A stretch of 64,000 nt of DNA. Source: Spirogloea muscicola (Eukaryota; Streptophyta; Zygnematophyceae; Spirogloeales; Spirogloeaceae). Each line of letters begins with the position of its first letter. The first letter of the stretch is position 1. The notes beneath the pieces were generated by a model. It made no database searches, was not told where the DNA came from, and saw nothing but the letters and a program-made list of their open reading frames with translations. The DNA lies in assembly GCA_009602725.1 (NCBI GenBank), contig WELB01000086.1, positions 336,370 to 400,369 of the forward strand, read 5' to 3'. The translations under genes were made by a program, and so were the position numbers. Positions 33,957-46,112 of this stretch are shown piece by piece.

Positions 33957-36762
33957 ATGGCAGCCGCCGCAGGTGGCGCCGCGGCCGCAGCGCTCGCCGC
34001 CGTCGCGCTGCTCGTTTGCGTTGTCGGCTCCGCCGTCGGTGACCTCGCGTGAGCAGCTGCCCACCACGGCATTCTCAGTCCTGAGGCGCGAGCCTATTGC
34101 GCCTGCCAGTCCTCATTCCTTAGGAAAGCATTCTGCGGCCCCTTCGAACCTTATCACTTCTGACAAGGCTGGCTGATCACAGCCCTCGCCCCCTTCAACA
34201 AGACACACTTTCTTCTTTCATTCTTTTCGCTGCATTCTCCACCGGGCAGCTCCGCTTGCACGCACGTCAACTCACAATGCTTGGCCACTCCGGATGGCCA
34301 CCCTCGCTTGCTGACGGCGAGTCTTACGTCTGGCACGCAGCTCCGACAAGGTGGCGCTGCTGGCCTTCAAGGCCGGCATCACCAACGACCCCCTTGGCGC
34401 ACTTGCCAACTGGCGCTCCATCGATCCCACACCATGCGACTGGTTCGGCATTGAATGCAATGCTACATCGCCTGGCGGCCCCAGGCAAGAGCTTCGTGCT
34501 GAGCCTGGGCCTTCCGCAAGCCGGCTGCTGCAACGCGTCACAAGACCAGCACAAGCATTGGCGTCCAAAGCGGCAGCCGGTGTCGAGGCCGTAGCCCTGC
34601 AGTGTTCGTCTCCTCGCCTTTACGGCCTCCGGCCGGGACCGACCGCAGTGGCTGCCTGCGGTTGCTCGGCAAAGGGCTTGTGAAAACAGCAGCGTCGTTG
34701 CAAGCTCATTGGAAGGCTCTGCTTGGGGCTAAGACTTCAGTAAGCTCAGCTTCCTGCACAGCTGGCCACTGGTGTCTACGTGCAGGCAAGTGATTGGCCT
34801 CAACGTATCTTATATGCTGCTGGAAGGCACGCTGGCTCCGGAGCTCGGCAACATTGACAGCCTGCAGTACATAGACTTTAATGACAATCTGCTCACGGGC
34901 CCCATCCCAGCGGCACTGGGCAGCCTCCCTCATCTTCGAGTCCTCTTCCTTGCTGACAACAGGTTAGCGTGCTTAAAGTTGCTCGACTCGCATCTCAGTA
35001 TATTCTAGAAAGTGAGTCTCCATCTTTTCTCGATCTCACCTCTCCTGGGGGCCCTTGGTTAGTGCATGGTCCGGTGGCTACGCAGCATCCATCCTGGTAG
35101 AGGAGGATGATCACAACATTGTAGCTACACCTTCTTTTTCTGGTATCATCTCCATGGCATTCTTGAGAGGAGTTGCTCTTTGACATTGCTTGACGCTGGT
35201 CTAGGTTGGTTGGGGCCATGCCTGTGGAGCTTGCGAGGACTCGGATCGAGCTCCTCTACGTCTACAACAACAGGTGAATACTTGCAGCTTGGTAGGCACT
35301 GTACAGTCAAGTTGCCAGTCTTGTTGCCAGCTTGCTGCAATCTTTGCTTCCTGAGGCTGCAAGTGTGACAAAATGCTTGTGTGGCACTGTGGGTTCCCAG
35401 TCTGACAGGACCCATTCCAAAGGAGTATGGTAAATTAGTCAATCTCACGGGCTTCTTTGCACACAATAACAAGTACGCAAGCTTTCTTGCATAACAAGCT
35501 GAACTCTTGGTTGCACTGTCTGATCTAGCACAGGCAGATCACGCTATCATTGGCATTGTTAGGACGCTGAAGCCCCTTATGGTGCAGATGACGCAAGCGC
35601 GGTGCCATGAGTGTTGCTGTGCCATTTAAGCAATGACATGAGAGTGATGTCCTCTGTATATTTTCAGCCTCAGTGATGATGTCTTCTGTATGTTTTAGTC
35701 TGACAGGCACTATACCTGCTGAACTGGGAAGGACCTCCTTGATCGGTTTAAGCCTCAGCAATAACTCGTATGTTTCTGATAGACCTCTGTAGATGCATTT
35801 TTCCTGAATAAGGATGTCATGAGCTGAATTTCCCTGTAGAAATTGTCAGACACAGTGAGAGTATGCATCATGCAGCCTGAACCAAAGCCGCTGGATCCAA
35901 CGTTTGGTAGCAAATGCCATCTGCCGATGACATGGTCCCTCCAGGTTGGAAGGCATACTTCCTCCTGAACTATGTGGCCCCGGTAATCGACTGACTGGTC
36001 TCTACCTCAACAACAATGGGTGAGGTCACATGGGCTGGCTGTCATTGTTCCCACCCTTCTCATGCTGCCACTGGCTGTTGCCATGAAGAGGTTGAAGTGC
36101 TCTCCTGTTTACCGAAATGTTAATCTGTCAATGTGACTCCTTTTCGGTCAAGGTTTTCGGGCCCACTTCCTGCAGCATTAGGGGACTGCACACATCTCAC
36201 CTCAGTAGTCTTGAGTAACAACAGGTGAGGCCACTTGTCTCCCTACCATTTGTCTTCCACATCCGCCTCTAGATTTGCTTACTTGGTGACAAGCGTCCAA
36301 AGCAACATGTCTGGTCTTGTATAGGCAACGTACCACAAGTACCTCCTCATTCAGCAAAGCTCGCAGATGCGAGATTTCCATGGCGTTCGTTCTGTGCTTT
36401 TACGAGTATGTTATCTTGTAATGGCTGAGGTCAGCAGCAGTGGATTGGCCTCTGAAATACACTGGCACGAGTGACACAGACCACATTTGTCACATGCAGG
36501 CTTACAGGAACAACATATTACTTGCGGTTTTGCAAGTGATATGTTGATCTCATTGCAAGCCATACATTGATAATTTACACAATATGTGACCCTCTTGTGC
36601 AATGCTGTTGCAGGCTTACAGGCGTAATCCCTTCAGAGCTTTTTGCTAATAGCAGGCTACAGTTGCTGCAGCTTTTCCAGAATAAGTATGGGCCCCCATA
36701 TACTCTCTCTCTCTCCCCCTCTCTCTCTCTCTCTCTCTCTCTCCCTCTCTTCCCCCCCCCGG

Positions 36763-36810
<48 letters not shown>

Positions 36811-39800
36811 CCNNNNNNNNNNNNNNNNNNNNNNNNNNNNNNNNNNNNNNNNNNNNNNNNNNNNNNNNNNNNNNNNNNNNNNNNNNNNNNNNNNNNNNNN
36901 NNNNNNNNNNNNNNNNNNNNNNNNNNNNNNNNNNNNNNNNNNNNNNNNNNNNNNNNNNNNNNNNNNNNNNNNNNNNNNNNNNNNNNNNNNNNNNNNNNNN
37001 NNNNNNNNNNNNNNNNNNNNNNNNNNNNNNNNNNNNNNNNNNNNNNNNNNNNNNNNNNNNNNNNNNNNNNNNNNNNNNNNNNNNNNNNNNNNNNNNNNNN
37101 NNNNNNNNNNNNNNNNNNNNNNNNNNNNNNNNNNNNNNNNNNNNNNNNNNNNNNNNNNNNNNNNNNNNNNNNNNNNNNNNNNNNNNNNNNNNNNNNNNNN
37201 NNNNNNNNNNNNNNNNNNNNNNNNNNNNNNNNNNNNNNNNNNNNNNNNNNNNNNNNNNNNNNNNNNNNNNNNNNNNNNNNNNNNNNNNNNNNNNNNNNNN
37301 NNNNNNNNNNNNNNNNNNNNNNNNNNNNNNNNNNNNNNNNNNNNNNNNNNNNNNNNNNNNNNNNNNNNNNNNNNNNNNNNNNNNNNNNNNNNNNNNNNNN
37401 NNNNNNNNNNNNNNNNNNNNNNNNNNNNNNNNNNNNNNNNNNNNNNNNNNNNNNNNNNNNNNNNNNNNNNNNNNNNNNNNNNNNNNNNNNNNNNNNNNNN
37501 NNNNNNNNNNNNNNNNNNNNNNNNNNNNNNNNNNNNNNNNNNNNNNNNNNNNNNNNNNNNNNNNNNNNNNNNNNNNNNNNNNNNNNNNNNNNNNNNNNNN
37601 NNNNNNNNNNNNNNNNNNNNNNNNNNNNNNNNNNNNNNNNNNNNNNNNNNNNNNNNNNNNNNNNNNNNNNNNNNNNNNNNNNNNNNNNNNNNNNNNNNNN
37701 NNNNNNNNNNNNNNNNNNNNNNNNNNNNNNNNNNNNNNNNNNNNNNNNNNNNNNNNNNNNNNNNTCGCCGTCTCCTTCGTCGCCTGCCCCACCGAGCTCA
37801 TCAAGTGCCGCCTCCAGGCGCAGGGCGCCGCGGGCGCCGCCGCCGGGGCCGCGCCATTGCTGGCCACCGAGGCATCGCTTGCCACTGAGGGCGTCGCTGC
37901 CAAGGCCATTGCCGCCGAGGGCCTCGCCGCCGTCCGTTACAGCGGCCCGATTGACGTCATGCGCCACGTGCTGCGGCTGGAGGGCGGCGTGATCGGCCTC
38001 TTCAAGGGCCTAACGCCCACATTGCTGCGCGAAGTCCCAGGCAATGCCTTCATGTTTGGCGTCTATGAGGCTGTCAAGCAGGTCCGTCGTCCAGCCTAAT
38101 CCCTCTTACTTGGGCGATAGCGTCCACTTTGCGCATATCTGCCAGCACTATTGCTGACCACTGCCACTACTTGACATCTCCCTCCCTCCCTCCCTCCCTC
38201 CCTCCCTCCCTCTCCCCCCATCCTTCTCAGTAAGATGGACGATCTTCACTTTTATCAGCTGATACATGATAATGTCAGTAGGCTGATTGTCCTTTTCTCG
38301 ATGACATCCACAGACTCACCGGAAGCATCCCTGCAACAATCGGGAACTGCACAGCGCTGTCATCCTTTGGTGCATTCAATAACAAGTCAGCTCTCACCAC
38401 ACTGCTCTGAGCAAAATATGGGACTATGTGGCGTGCTCAGTATAGCCCTTATCAGAAGTCCAGGCAAGGCCTTCGTGAGCCAGGTGTCACGTATGCCAAT
38501 GCCCTGCAGTTGTCTTGCATTCAGATTGACGGGAGTCATTCCTTCAAGCATTGGCAACCTTCAAATGTTGAGTTGGTTAAGTTTGGGGAACAATAAGTAA
38601 GTATGAGCAAGACACTCGTAGCAGAATCGTGCCGTGTGTAGCACATCAAGGCATCATTGCAGTGAGTGTCCTTGAGACACAGTGAGCTTGACACACATCA
38701 ACTCAATGGCAAGTGTGTCTGATTGACGATGTGGTCGACGGCCACGAAGCTATGGAGAAGTGGACAGTTGTTGAAGCTCTTCGTTGCGACGCAGCCTTAC
38801 TGGTCCGCTACCATCGGAGTTGGGAAACTGCGCCAATCTCAGCAATCTCTATGTCAGTGACAACCAGTAAGCTCCAGTATGCCTTTTGCCCAAGTTTCAG
38901 GCATGTAGGCCTGCTCTGCTGTCCCTGCATGCAGGTCATCTCGTGCAACAAGCTCCCAGTTTATGAGGGAGTTGACTGCTATTTGTGCACATAAGAGCCA
39001 AAGTGCTGGCCACATTGGGTGCGCTGCTCTCAGAGAGCTGCATTGCATTGTTGCATTGAGATTGATGCGACACTGCCATGCATCTCAATGGCAAGCCTCA
39101 CAACATGTTGCAGACTGAGCGGGGAGTTCCCCGCTTCACTGGCAAACCTGTCCCTTCTACAGGTCCTTTTCATTTCGAACAATCGGTAAGTGACCTCATA
39201 AAACCGTGGCAAGCTATGTACTGATGATTGTCTGCAACAACACAGAGAAGTCAACAACACAGAGAAGTCGAAGTCCAAGCCAACCAACCATGAACAACAC
39301 CTGACGTCATCTTTCCCTGCTGCCGTCATGCAGTATATCTGGAAGTCTGCCCCCCGAGCTTGGGAAGAGTGGAACTCTCACTGAGCTTATCCTCTCCAAC
39401 AACGAGTACTTTCAATACTGCACTCCTCTCCAAACTAGTGTGATGGTGTGGCTGGCCTCAGCAGTATGTCTAACACTTCCATCAAGACTGCTCCCATGCA
39501 TGTTGTGGTCTGCTTGATGCATGTTGTCTGGAAGTAACTTGCTCTGACACATACGTGAACAGGCTGACAGGCTCCCTGCCACCAGCAGTTGGTAATTGCC
39601 GGAATCTGACGAACCTTGAGCTTGATAACAACACGTGCGCAGTCCTGCGCCTTTGCTCTTCTGCTTCACATGTGCTGCACGTCAAGCACAATCCGAAATC
39701 ATCATGCAGCTTGTGCCATCTCGAGATGCTGAGACAGCACTCGTGTGACTGTGCTTGATCAACAGCATTACTGGTACAATTCCGCCTGAATATGGCAATC

Positions 39801-42800
39801 TTACCAGCATGTACTCCTTCTTGGCCTCCTATAACAGGTATGGCTAGCTCTATTGATTGACAGAATATAAGAGGTATGCAATCGAGACTTTGCAATCTAA
39901 GCCTGGATGTAACACTAGCATGTGGATCTCAAGCAACTTACCAAGGAGGCACAGGACCTTCGAGCAGATGATTCAAGTGGCAATGCGCTTGCATGGTCTC
40001 TTGCGCAGCTTAACTGGTAGCCTCCCACCCGAGCTCAGTCACTGTAGGTCACTTGACTCGCTTGACCTTCAGTACAACAGGTACTCCACATCTAGCCCAT
40101 TCAAGTGCTACTTCCAGAAACCTTTGCTCTTGATCATCTCACGACCAACTGTTAGAGTCCAAATTGTGAGGCATGTGACTTTCCCTCTTGTGTGCAATGT
40201 GATCTAAATAGATAGACATTGTCATTCACTGTCTAAGCCTGCAGTATTAAAAGTGTGTCACAGACAGTGGGGGCTCTGCTACAGTGTCGTACTGATACCC
40301 CATGTGTTCAGGCTTTTGACAAAGAAAATCATGAGACAGATACGTTGCATCTCAGTTTCTGATTCTGCAGTAGTAGAAGCCTGTCACACACAACAGGGGC
40401 TCTGCTGAGTTATCATCCTATATCACATTCTTCGTGCTTGTAGGACCTGTGAGATTGCTGCTCACAGTCTCTCATACCTTTTCCACAGACTCAGTGGGCC
40501 CATCCCTCCATCATATGGCAACCTGGCTAATTTGTCACATCTCTTCTTGAATTCCAACAAGTGGGCAGTGCTCCTTCGTTGTCAAATAAGATAATGGCAT
40601 CGTTGACTTCGGACCTGATGCTGACTGTTTCCATGCTGCCTCTCATAAAGTGAGGTCACAGAATCGTCAAAGTCTTCTGCCACAGCAAAGTTTGAGAGCT
40701 CTTTCTCCTGTTCCGATCACAGATTATCCGGCAACATACCGAAGCAGCTAAGCAAGTGCAAAAAGCTCAGTCTCCTCCAACTGACATCCAACTTGTAAGG
40801 GCTTGCCTGCGGCCATGTTGATTGCTTGGCTCAAGTAACAAGATTTCTCAGGTCAACGCATGTGTATGTGGCTCTAAGTATGTCTGCTATCACTGCAGCC
40901 TTTCAATATCTTATGTGCATACATTATCTCCAGCACATATCCCAAGAGCTTATGAGGTGGCACTGTGCATGTTGGATATGGCAGGCTTGTTGGAGGAGTA
41001 CCACAAGAGTTTGGGGAGCTGCCTCTCCTCTTTTTTCGGGCCAACAATAACAGGTGATATAAGCAAAATGTCTGACATTAAGCAGGAATTAACAGCATGT
41101 GACTGTAGATATTGGTGATCGCTTAGAGTTTCTCACGCCTGCAGTGGCATGTGAACTCATCTCTTGTGCTGTTTCGGCCTGTGCTACGAATGAGGTCGAC
41201 CTTGCAGGTGTTAACACACTGTTTAATGCTCGTGTGGTTGTCAGCTTGGAGGGTGGAGTGCCACCAGAGCTCGCTAATTGTAGGGGAATGGTCACCCTGG
41301 ACCTGAGCTACAACAGGTGCTGAGATGTGACAGCATCGTCGATGCAGCCATAAGTTGCCCGATTTGCCATGTCAGCAGATGTTAAGTTCAGAAGAGGCAC
41401 AGCTGACATTCTTAGCGGGTCACTCGCAATTATTGGCAGATTAAGTGGCCACCTGCCGCCTCAATTGGGGAGACTGGTCCTGCTCAACAAGCTCTTGCTT
41501 AATGGCAACAACCTCTCTGGACCGATCCCGACAACCTTCTCCAACCTGGAGAACTTGCAAGTGCTGAGCGTGGACAGTAACAACTTCTCTGGCCCATTTC
41601 CAGAGTGGCTCGGCAACCTAAGCAGTGCATTGACTATTCACCTAGCTCACAACAACTTGACCGGAGGAGTACCTGCGAGCATTCGGAGTCTGCAAAATGT
41701 TCAAATTCTTGACATCTCCAACAACCGTCTAAGTGGCAGCCTCCCCCTGGAGATTGGAGATTTAAGCAAGCTCATTGTATTTTCGGCTGCAAGCAACTCA
41801 TTCAGCGGGCCCATACCGGAGCGGATCGGCGACTTGCCGAGTCTTATTTATCTCGATCTCTCCAACAATGATCTCAATGGCAGCATCCCGGCATCCTTTG
41901 CTAATTTGAATCTTACTCTCTTCTTTAACATCTCAAATAACAACCTCAGTGGGCCCATTCCTGGCGGTTATATTGGTCAGTACAGCAGCAGCTCCTTCTC
42001 TGGGAATGCCGCCTTGTGTGGCGGCCCTTACGTGGCCTGCAAGACAGCTCCCCCACCTCGTTCTTTCCCTCCTTTTCCCCCACCACCTCCAGTGCACAAG
42101 CCATCGAGCTTATCAGGGGAAGCAATTGACGGCATTGTTATTGGGGCTATTGTCCTCCTTCTCCTCCTGTTGCCGGGATTGCTCCGGCTGTGTTGCTTGG
42201 CCCAGAAGAAGGACAAAACTATGACAGACAAGGAGCGGAGCATCGAGAACTTCTGCACCGAGTTGTCCATCACTAAGGATAGACTCCAAGCTCCCTTCAC
42301 CTATGAGGAGCTCATGGTGGCAACTGAGGACTTCAACGACAACCACATTGTTGGTTCGGGCGGCTTTGGGAAAGTCTATAGGTACGTACATAATGGAAGC
42401 ACAAGCTTTGCATATGCCGGACCTGCTTGCATATTATTTCTTCCTTCTTCCTTGGTGTGTTTCCCTGGTGCTTGATGTCCCGATTGTTTTCATGTCCTAT
42501 GGCTTGCACAATTATACAGGCCACTAAGATGAAGATGCTGAGCAGTGCGCAGATGAAGGATGGCAAAAAGTATGCAGTGAAGAGGCTAGCACCAAACAGC
42601 ACGCAAGGCATGAGAGAGGTCCAAGCTGAGGTGGAGACGCTGAGTCGCATCAGTCATTGCAATTTGGTTCTGCTACGGGGCTGGTACATCCCCAAGGACA
42701 GCGACGTGGACATGCTGCTCATTTATCCATTCTTGCCTGGCGGGAATCTTGACCAACTGGTGCACGGGGGAAAGGGCGTGCCTTCTAAGCCAGATGGTTT

Positions 42801-43585
42801 TGACCATTGGTCTGCGCGAAGTAAAGTCATTCTGGGTGCGGCCACTGGGCTTAAGTATTTGCACCATGATTGCAATCCTCGGGTGGTGCATAGGGACGTC
42901 AAGCCGAGCAATATCCTCTTGGATGAGCAAGGTCAAGGTTATCTGGCCGACTTCGGGCTTGCACGAACCTTTCAGGCACATGACACGCACCTGTCAACCA
43001 CGGCTGCAGGTGAAATCTTCGAGCACTTGTGCTGTGTCATTGGCATCTTTGGCATTATGCAAGAAGGATGAGTTTCTCCCTCACGTACTTGTACATGCTG
43101 GTTGTGGCACCTCAGACTAACTGCCCCATACAGAGAGGAATCAGATTTTCTGCCACTCATGAACGCAACACCATGATTGCTGCATATCCGCAGGCACAGT
43201 TGGATATTGGGCTCCAGATGGCGCTCTGGGCCAATATACTGAGCGAAGCGATGTCTTCAGTTTTGGAGTCGTGATTCTGGAGACCGTCACCGGCAAGCGA
43301 CCCGTTGACCCTTTCTTTCAATCTGATACTGCATCTGGGGGCAACTTGATCAGCTGGGTGCGATCATGCCTTCACAATGAGAAGCCTTTGGAGTGCATCG
43401 ATGTGGCTCTAGCTCCATTTGTTTCTCAGAAGGTCGACGAGTTGAAGGGAGCCTTAAAAGCAGGGCTATGTTGCTGCGCCAGTACTCCAAGTCAAAGACC
43501 ACCAATGACTGACGTTGTTAATATGCTCCAGTATAATCTCCGAGCATTTGGTGCTGGTTTGCCATTACCTAAGGTGCTGAGTTGA
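33957..43585 (+). CDS. LRR receptor-like kinase, copy A (signal peptide, ~28 LRRs, TM, Ser/Thr kinase)
   Basis: Exons: 33957-34048 (signal peptide MAAAAGG..ALLVCVVGSAVG), 34341-34484 (LRR N-cap, DKVALLAFKAGITNDPLGAL, WFGIEC), 34786-34962, then one LRR per exon at 35205-35273, 35401-35472, 35699-35767, 35945-36019, 36153-36224, 36614-36685, [gap], 38314-38385, 38525-38596, 38795-38866, 39114-39185, 39334-39405, 39563-39634, 39766-39837, 40009-40080, 40489-40560, 40723-40794, 40985-41053, 41245-41316, then 41440-42381 (about eight LRRs, Pro-rich spacer, TM helix, GSGGFGKVY), 42546-43009 (AVKRL, HRDVKPSN, DFGLA) and 43194-43585 (GYWAPDG, SDVFSFGVVILE, stop). All frames are open, about 1166 residues outside the gap. 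LRRs are the plant type (LTGxIPxxLGN). Kinase is RD type with Lys, HRD and DFG present; APE is changed to APD. Likely a plasma-membrane receptor; ligand unknown. Confidence 0.92.
36695..37764. repeat. (CT)n microsatellite and 952-base assembly gap
   Basis: 36700-36812 is nearly pure CT repeat; 36813-37764 is all N. The gap falls in an LRR intron and may hide one or more LRR exons (copy B has an extra LRR near 61819). Confidence 0.95.
37765..38081 (+). CDS. mitochondrial carrier family exon (BOU/carnitine-acylcarnitine-like), partial, inside the LRR gene
   Basis: Open from the gap edge: a carrier signature P-T-E-L-I-K-C-R-L-Q, an Ala-rich insert, then YSGPIDVMRHVLRLEGG, GLFKGLTPTLLREVPG and FMFGVYEAVKQ before a GT donor. 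This is the C-terminal repeat region of the plant BOUT DE SOUFFLE-like carrier. Only one exon is present; no other carrier exon follows before the LRR exons resume at 38314. Copy B of the locus has no such sequence. Either a scaffolding error at the gap or a gene fragment inserted in the intron; the first seems likelier. Confidence 0.85.
38180..38219 (+). repeat. (TCCC)n microsatellite
   Basis: Tandem CTCC units just downstream of the carrier exon, within the LRR intron. Together with the CT run on the other side of the gap they bracket the foreign segment. Confidence 0.9.
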
Positions 43586-45285
43586 CCATTCTAGAGGGAC
43601 TGATGCCACCCTCACTAGTTCTGAATATTTCGAGCTTGTCATTAACAGCTTGACACCTTGGCAACAACGATGACTGATATGAGACGCCTGACATTGGATA
43701 TCCGATGCTGCGCACTCGGTGCAATTTATTACCAGGGACCCATGTGGTTGGCCCCCTGGCTTTGTTTGCCGTGCTGACCATGTTTAGCACGATGGCACGA
43801 AGCAGGAGGCAATAAGAAATTTAGAGAGTGGGTGATGAGTCGAAAAGAGGGAGAGGAAGAGACAGCGTAAATGGCGAGCGTAAAAAGAAAGCAGGCGATA
43901 GAATACGAAGCGAAGTCGGACGGGCAGCAGGAGAGGAATGGGGATTGAGACCGAAGTATGTGTCAAGAGGATATTCAGCTTCCTGGCTTGGCAGTGACCC
44001 CATTGGCCATCCAGTAGCAACATGGCCAATGCATTGCACACGTGTCATATCCGGTCCGCAGCAGTGGCTACACTGCTTAGAACCACAACCCACACTCATG
44101 GTCGTCGTCATAGTTTAGTATCTACTAATACCTTACGCAACGCTTGTCATTGATCAGCGGTGTAGAGCACGGAAGTGGCAAGAAGCAGACCAATGGAGAC
44201 CCATGGAAAAGGAAAATGAGTGACCTGATCTCAAGGAAGACGCTTGGTTTGCGCATGCTTCCCGCTGACTGCGTGTCTGCACATGAGATCGGTATTTGTC
44301 GACTATCATGACGGAGCTTTGGGTGGAGCAAGGGCTGTCAATGCTCGGGCCGACCCTTTGAGCCGTGGGCAACAGGGCTGCCGAGGTGTGCACAGCAGGA
44401 CGCGTCTCATCCTCCGAGTGTATTGTTTAGCCTTCTACTTACAAATTCGAGCCTTCAGCGGCTCTCACAAAGAGGAGCGTGTCTGCAGTTGTGAGCTCAG
44501 GCTCATGCTTTACACCAAGGCTGGACGAGCTTCATCTGGTTGCAGAAGGGCTTGGGATCTGCTGTCCGGCGTTCGAGCATCGCTTAGCAACCCCTGCTTG
44601 TTGACCTCGTGGTACCTGAGAAGCCTGTCAGCACAGCAGCTTAGCTCCAATCCGGGATGGCTCATGGTACTCTTGCGTGCCACTGTCAGCGCCTGGAAGG
44701 CCCCAGGCCTCCAAGAAAGACTTCAATTCGTGCCCAGCTCTTGACGAGTTGCTGGACACTCTGAAGGGATGGCGTGTGTATTGAGTGATGGAGGGCATGA
44801 GTGGCCAAGTATGAAAGCAAGCAGATGACAGATGTACATCACCTGCTGCTAAACTGATCCGCTCAGTAACCACGAGTTAGCACGTAGAGGTCGCTACTTG
44901 ATGCCCGAAAACCGATTACCAAATGACAAGCACTTGTGCCAACAGCTAAGGTTCGACCAGCTTTCTGGTGCTGAAGGGTGCCAGGGTCTTTGGAAGCATG
45001 TACATGACAGCAAGTCACTAGTAAAGTAGGACGACCGAGGTCGAAGTATTCTGATGTATTCTGATCGAGGAGCAGTTTGTACAGAGCCAGTGACGAATGT
45101 CAGTACAACAGTGTAGTCATGTATGTAAGTGAGGGTCCACCGGGACTACCCTTGTACCGAGCTCTATCCCATTTGGACGTGCTGTGACAGTACTTTTGAG
45201 GATGTAGTGCATCACTTCTCTCTGCAGGACAGGGCAATTCTTAAACTGAGTAAGCACTGATGAGCTTGCCTTGCAACTGAGCCGA
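43586..45285. other. downstream of LRR copy A; one LINE-2-like tail, otherwise no gene seen
   Basis: Short open frames (for example 44244-44744 +) show no family pattern. 44858-44985 (-) matches the C-terminal end of LINE-2: codons related to LTRG/LTRD-Y-stop and the segment that reads AGCTTTCTGGTG on +. It is more diverged than the two large LINE-2 copies. Confidence 0.5.
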
Positions 45286-45289
45286 TTTG

Positions 45290-46014
45290 CTGACCGGTCA
45301 GCGTAGCCCTGTCGGGGTGAGGCTCTTTAGTGGCCTGTTTGCCTGGTGTTTCAGCCCGTGCCCCTTGGCGCAGCGCGCAAGGCTCAAACGACGCCCGCGG
45401 GTGGAGGCGGCACTGGTAACCGTAGGTCAGATCCGTCGTCCCAAGAGGCAGGACCGAGTGGACTACTCGTTTCCGGGACCATCTTCTCCTTTCATGCCCG
45501 TCCAGCTCCGCAGCTGGGTCTCTCGGACGCGGCGTGTCGATCTGGTTGGCGTCCCCCTGGGAGGTGGCAAGCGGCTTCTCATGGACGTCGTCCTAAGCGA
45601 AGCTTCCGGACGAAGGGCCCCGTAACTTCTGAGACCGGCTATGCCGTAAAGGTCGCCGAGCAGAAGAAGTTGCACAAATACAAGGACCACCCGGCGGGTG
45701 ATACCTTCTACACCCTGGCCATGGAAATCCAAGGGTGTTACGGGGGTCGGTGGTCCTCGTTACTTTCGCTGCTGGCATCTTAAGCTGACCAGCGGCGCCG
45801 GGAACAGGGTGCAGCCCTTCCCGGTGGCTCGGTGCCTTTTGGGTCTTGTGTCCTGCTACCGTAAGCGTTTGTCTATGTCGCTACAGCGTTCCCAAGCGCT
45901 TGCTTTGCATCGCCGCGCTGGTCGTGCCCTTGCAGCAGCCTCTGGCTTGCGCAGCTGGGTTGCTCTTCCTCACCTCAGCTCATCTGACTTCCTACTGCTA
46001 ACACGGGGTTACTA
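45290..46014 (+). mobile_element. LINE-3: divergent 5'-truncated LINE endonuclease region
   Basis: Plus-strand codons RRVDLVGVPLGGGKRLLMDV, DVVLSEAS, AGYAVKVAEQ-like ETGYAVKVAEQKKLHKYKDH, PAGDTFYTLAMEIQGCYGGR, RLSMSLQRSQALALHRRAGR and LLLTRGY-stop. The order of motifs is that of the LINE-A endonuclease and terminus, but the sequence is well diverged. About two frame breaks. Confidence 0.75.
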
Positions 46015-46020
46015 AGAGCG

Positions 46021-46112
46021 TCCTGGCTGCCTAGCCTGTGGCTCCGTCATGAACACCTGTATGCATCTGGCTGGCTTTCACAGCCGCTCTTTTAATATCA
46101 GCAGCCGCATTC
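46021..46112 (+). repeat. hairpin repeat with stem CTGGCTGGCTTTCACAGCCG
   Basis: Follows directly after LINE-3 and so is probably its 3' tail. Related copies: 15040-15118 (inverted), 58012-58065 and 58314-58370 in the intron of LRR copy B. The loop-stem plan resembles the GGGCTGG tails. Confidence 0.6.

Larger units (their letters stand above)
26960..40130 (+). repeat. segmental duplication, copy A
   Basis: Retroelement block 26960-29870, hairpin array and LRR gene 5' part correspond in order and orientation to 46645-63990. The offset is about 19.7 kb at the left and 23.8-24.2 kb at the LRR gene, the difference being mainly the full-length LINE present only in copy B. Identity looks highest in the retroelement block and in the LRR exons at 38870-40130. 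Confidence 0.8.

Noticed and set aside
36567-38099. Frames of 440-510 codons across 36.6-38.1 kb
   Set aside because: They are open only because of the N gap; the real content is an LRR exon on the left and a carrier exon on the right.
44244-44744. 166-codon frame downstream of LRR copy A
   Set aside because: No recognisable domain, low-complexity-free but no exon signals or homologue known to me; probably chance.
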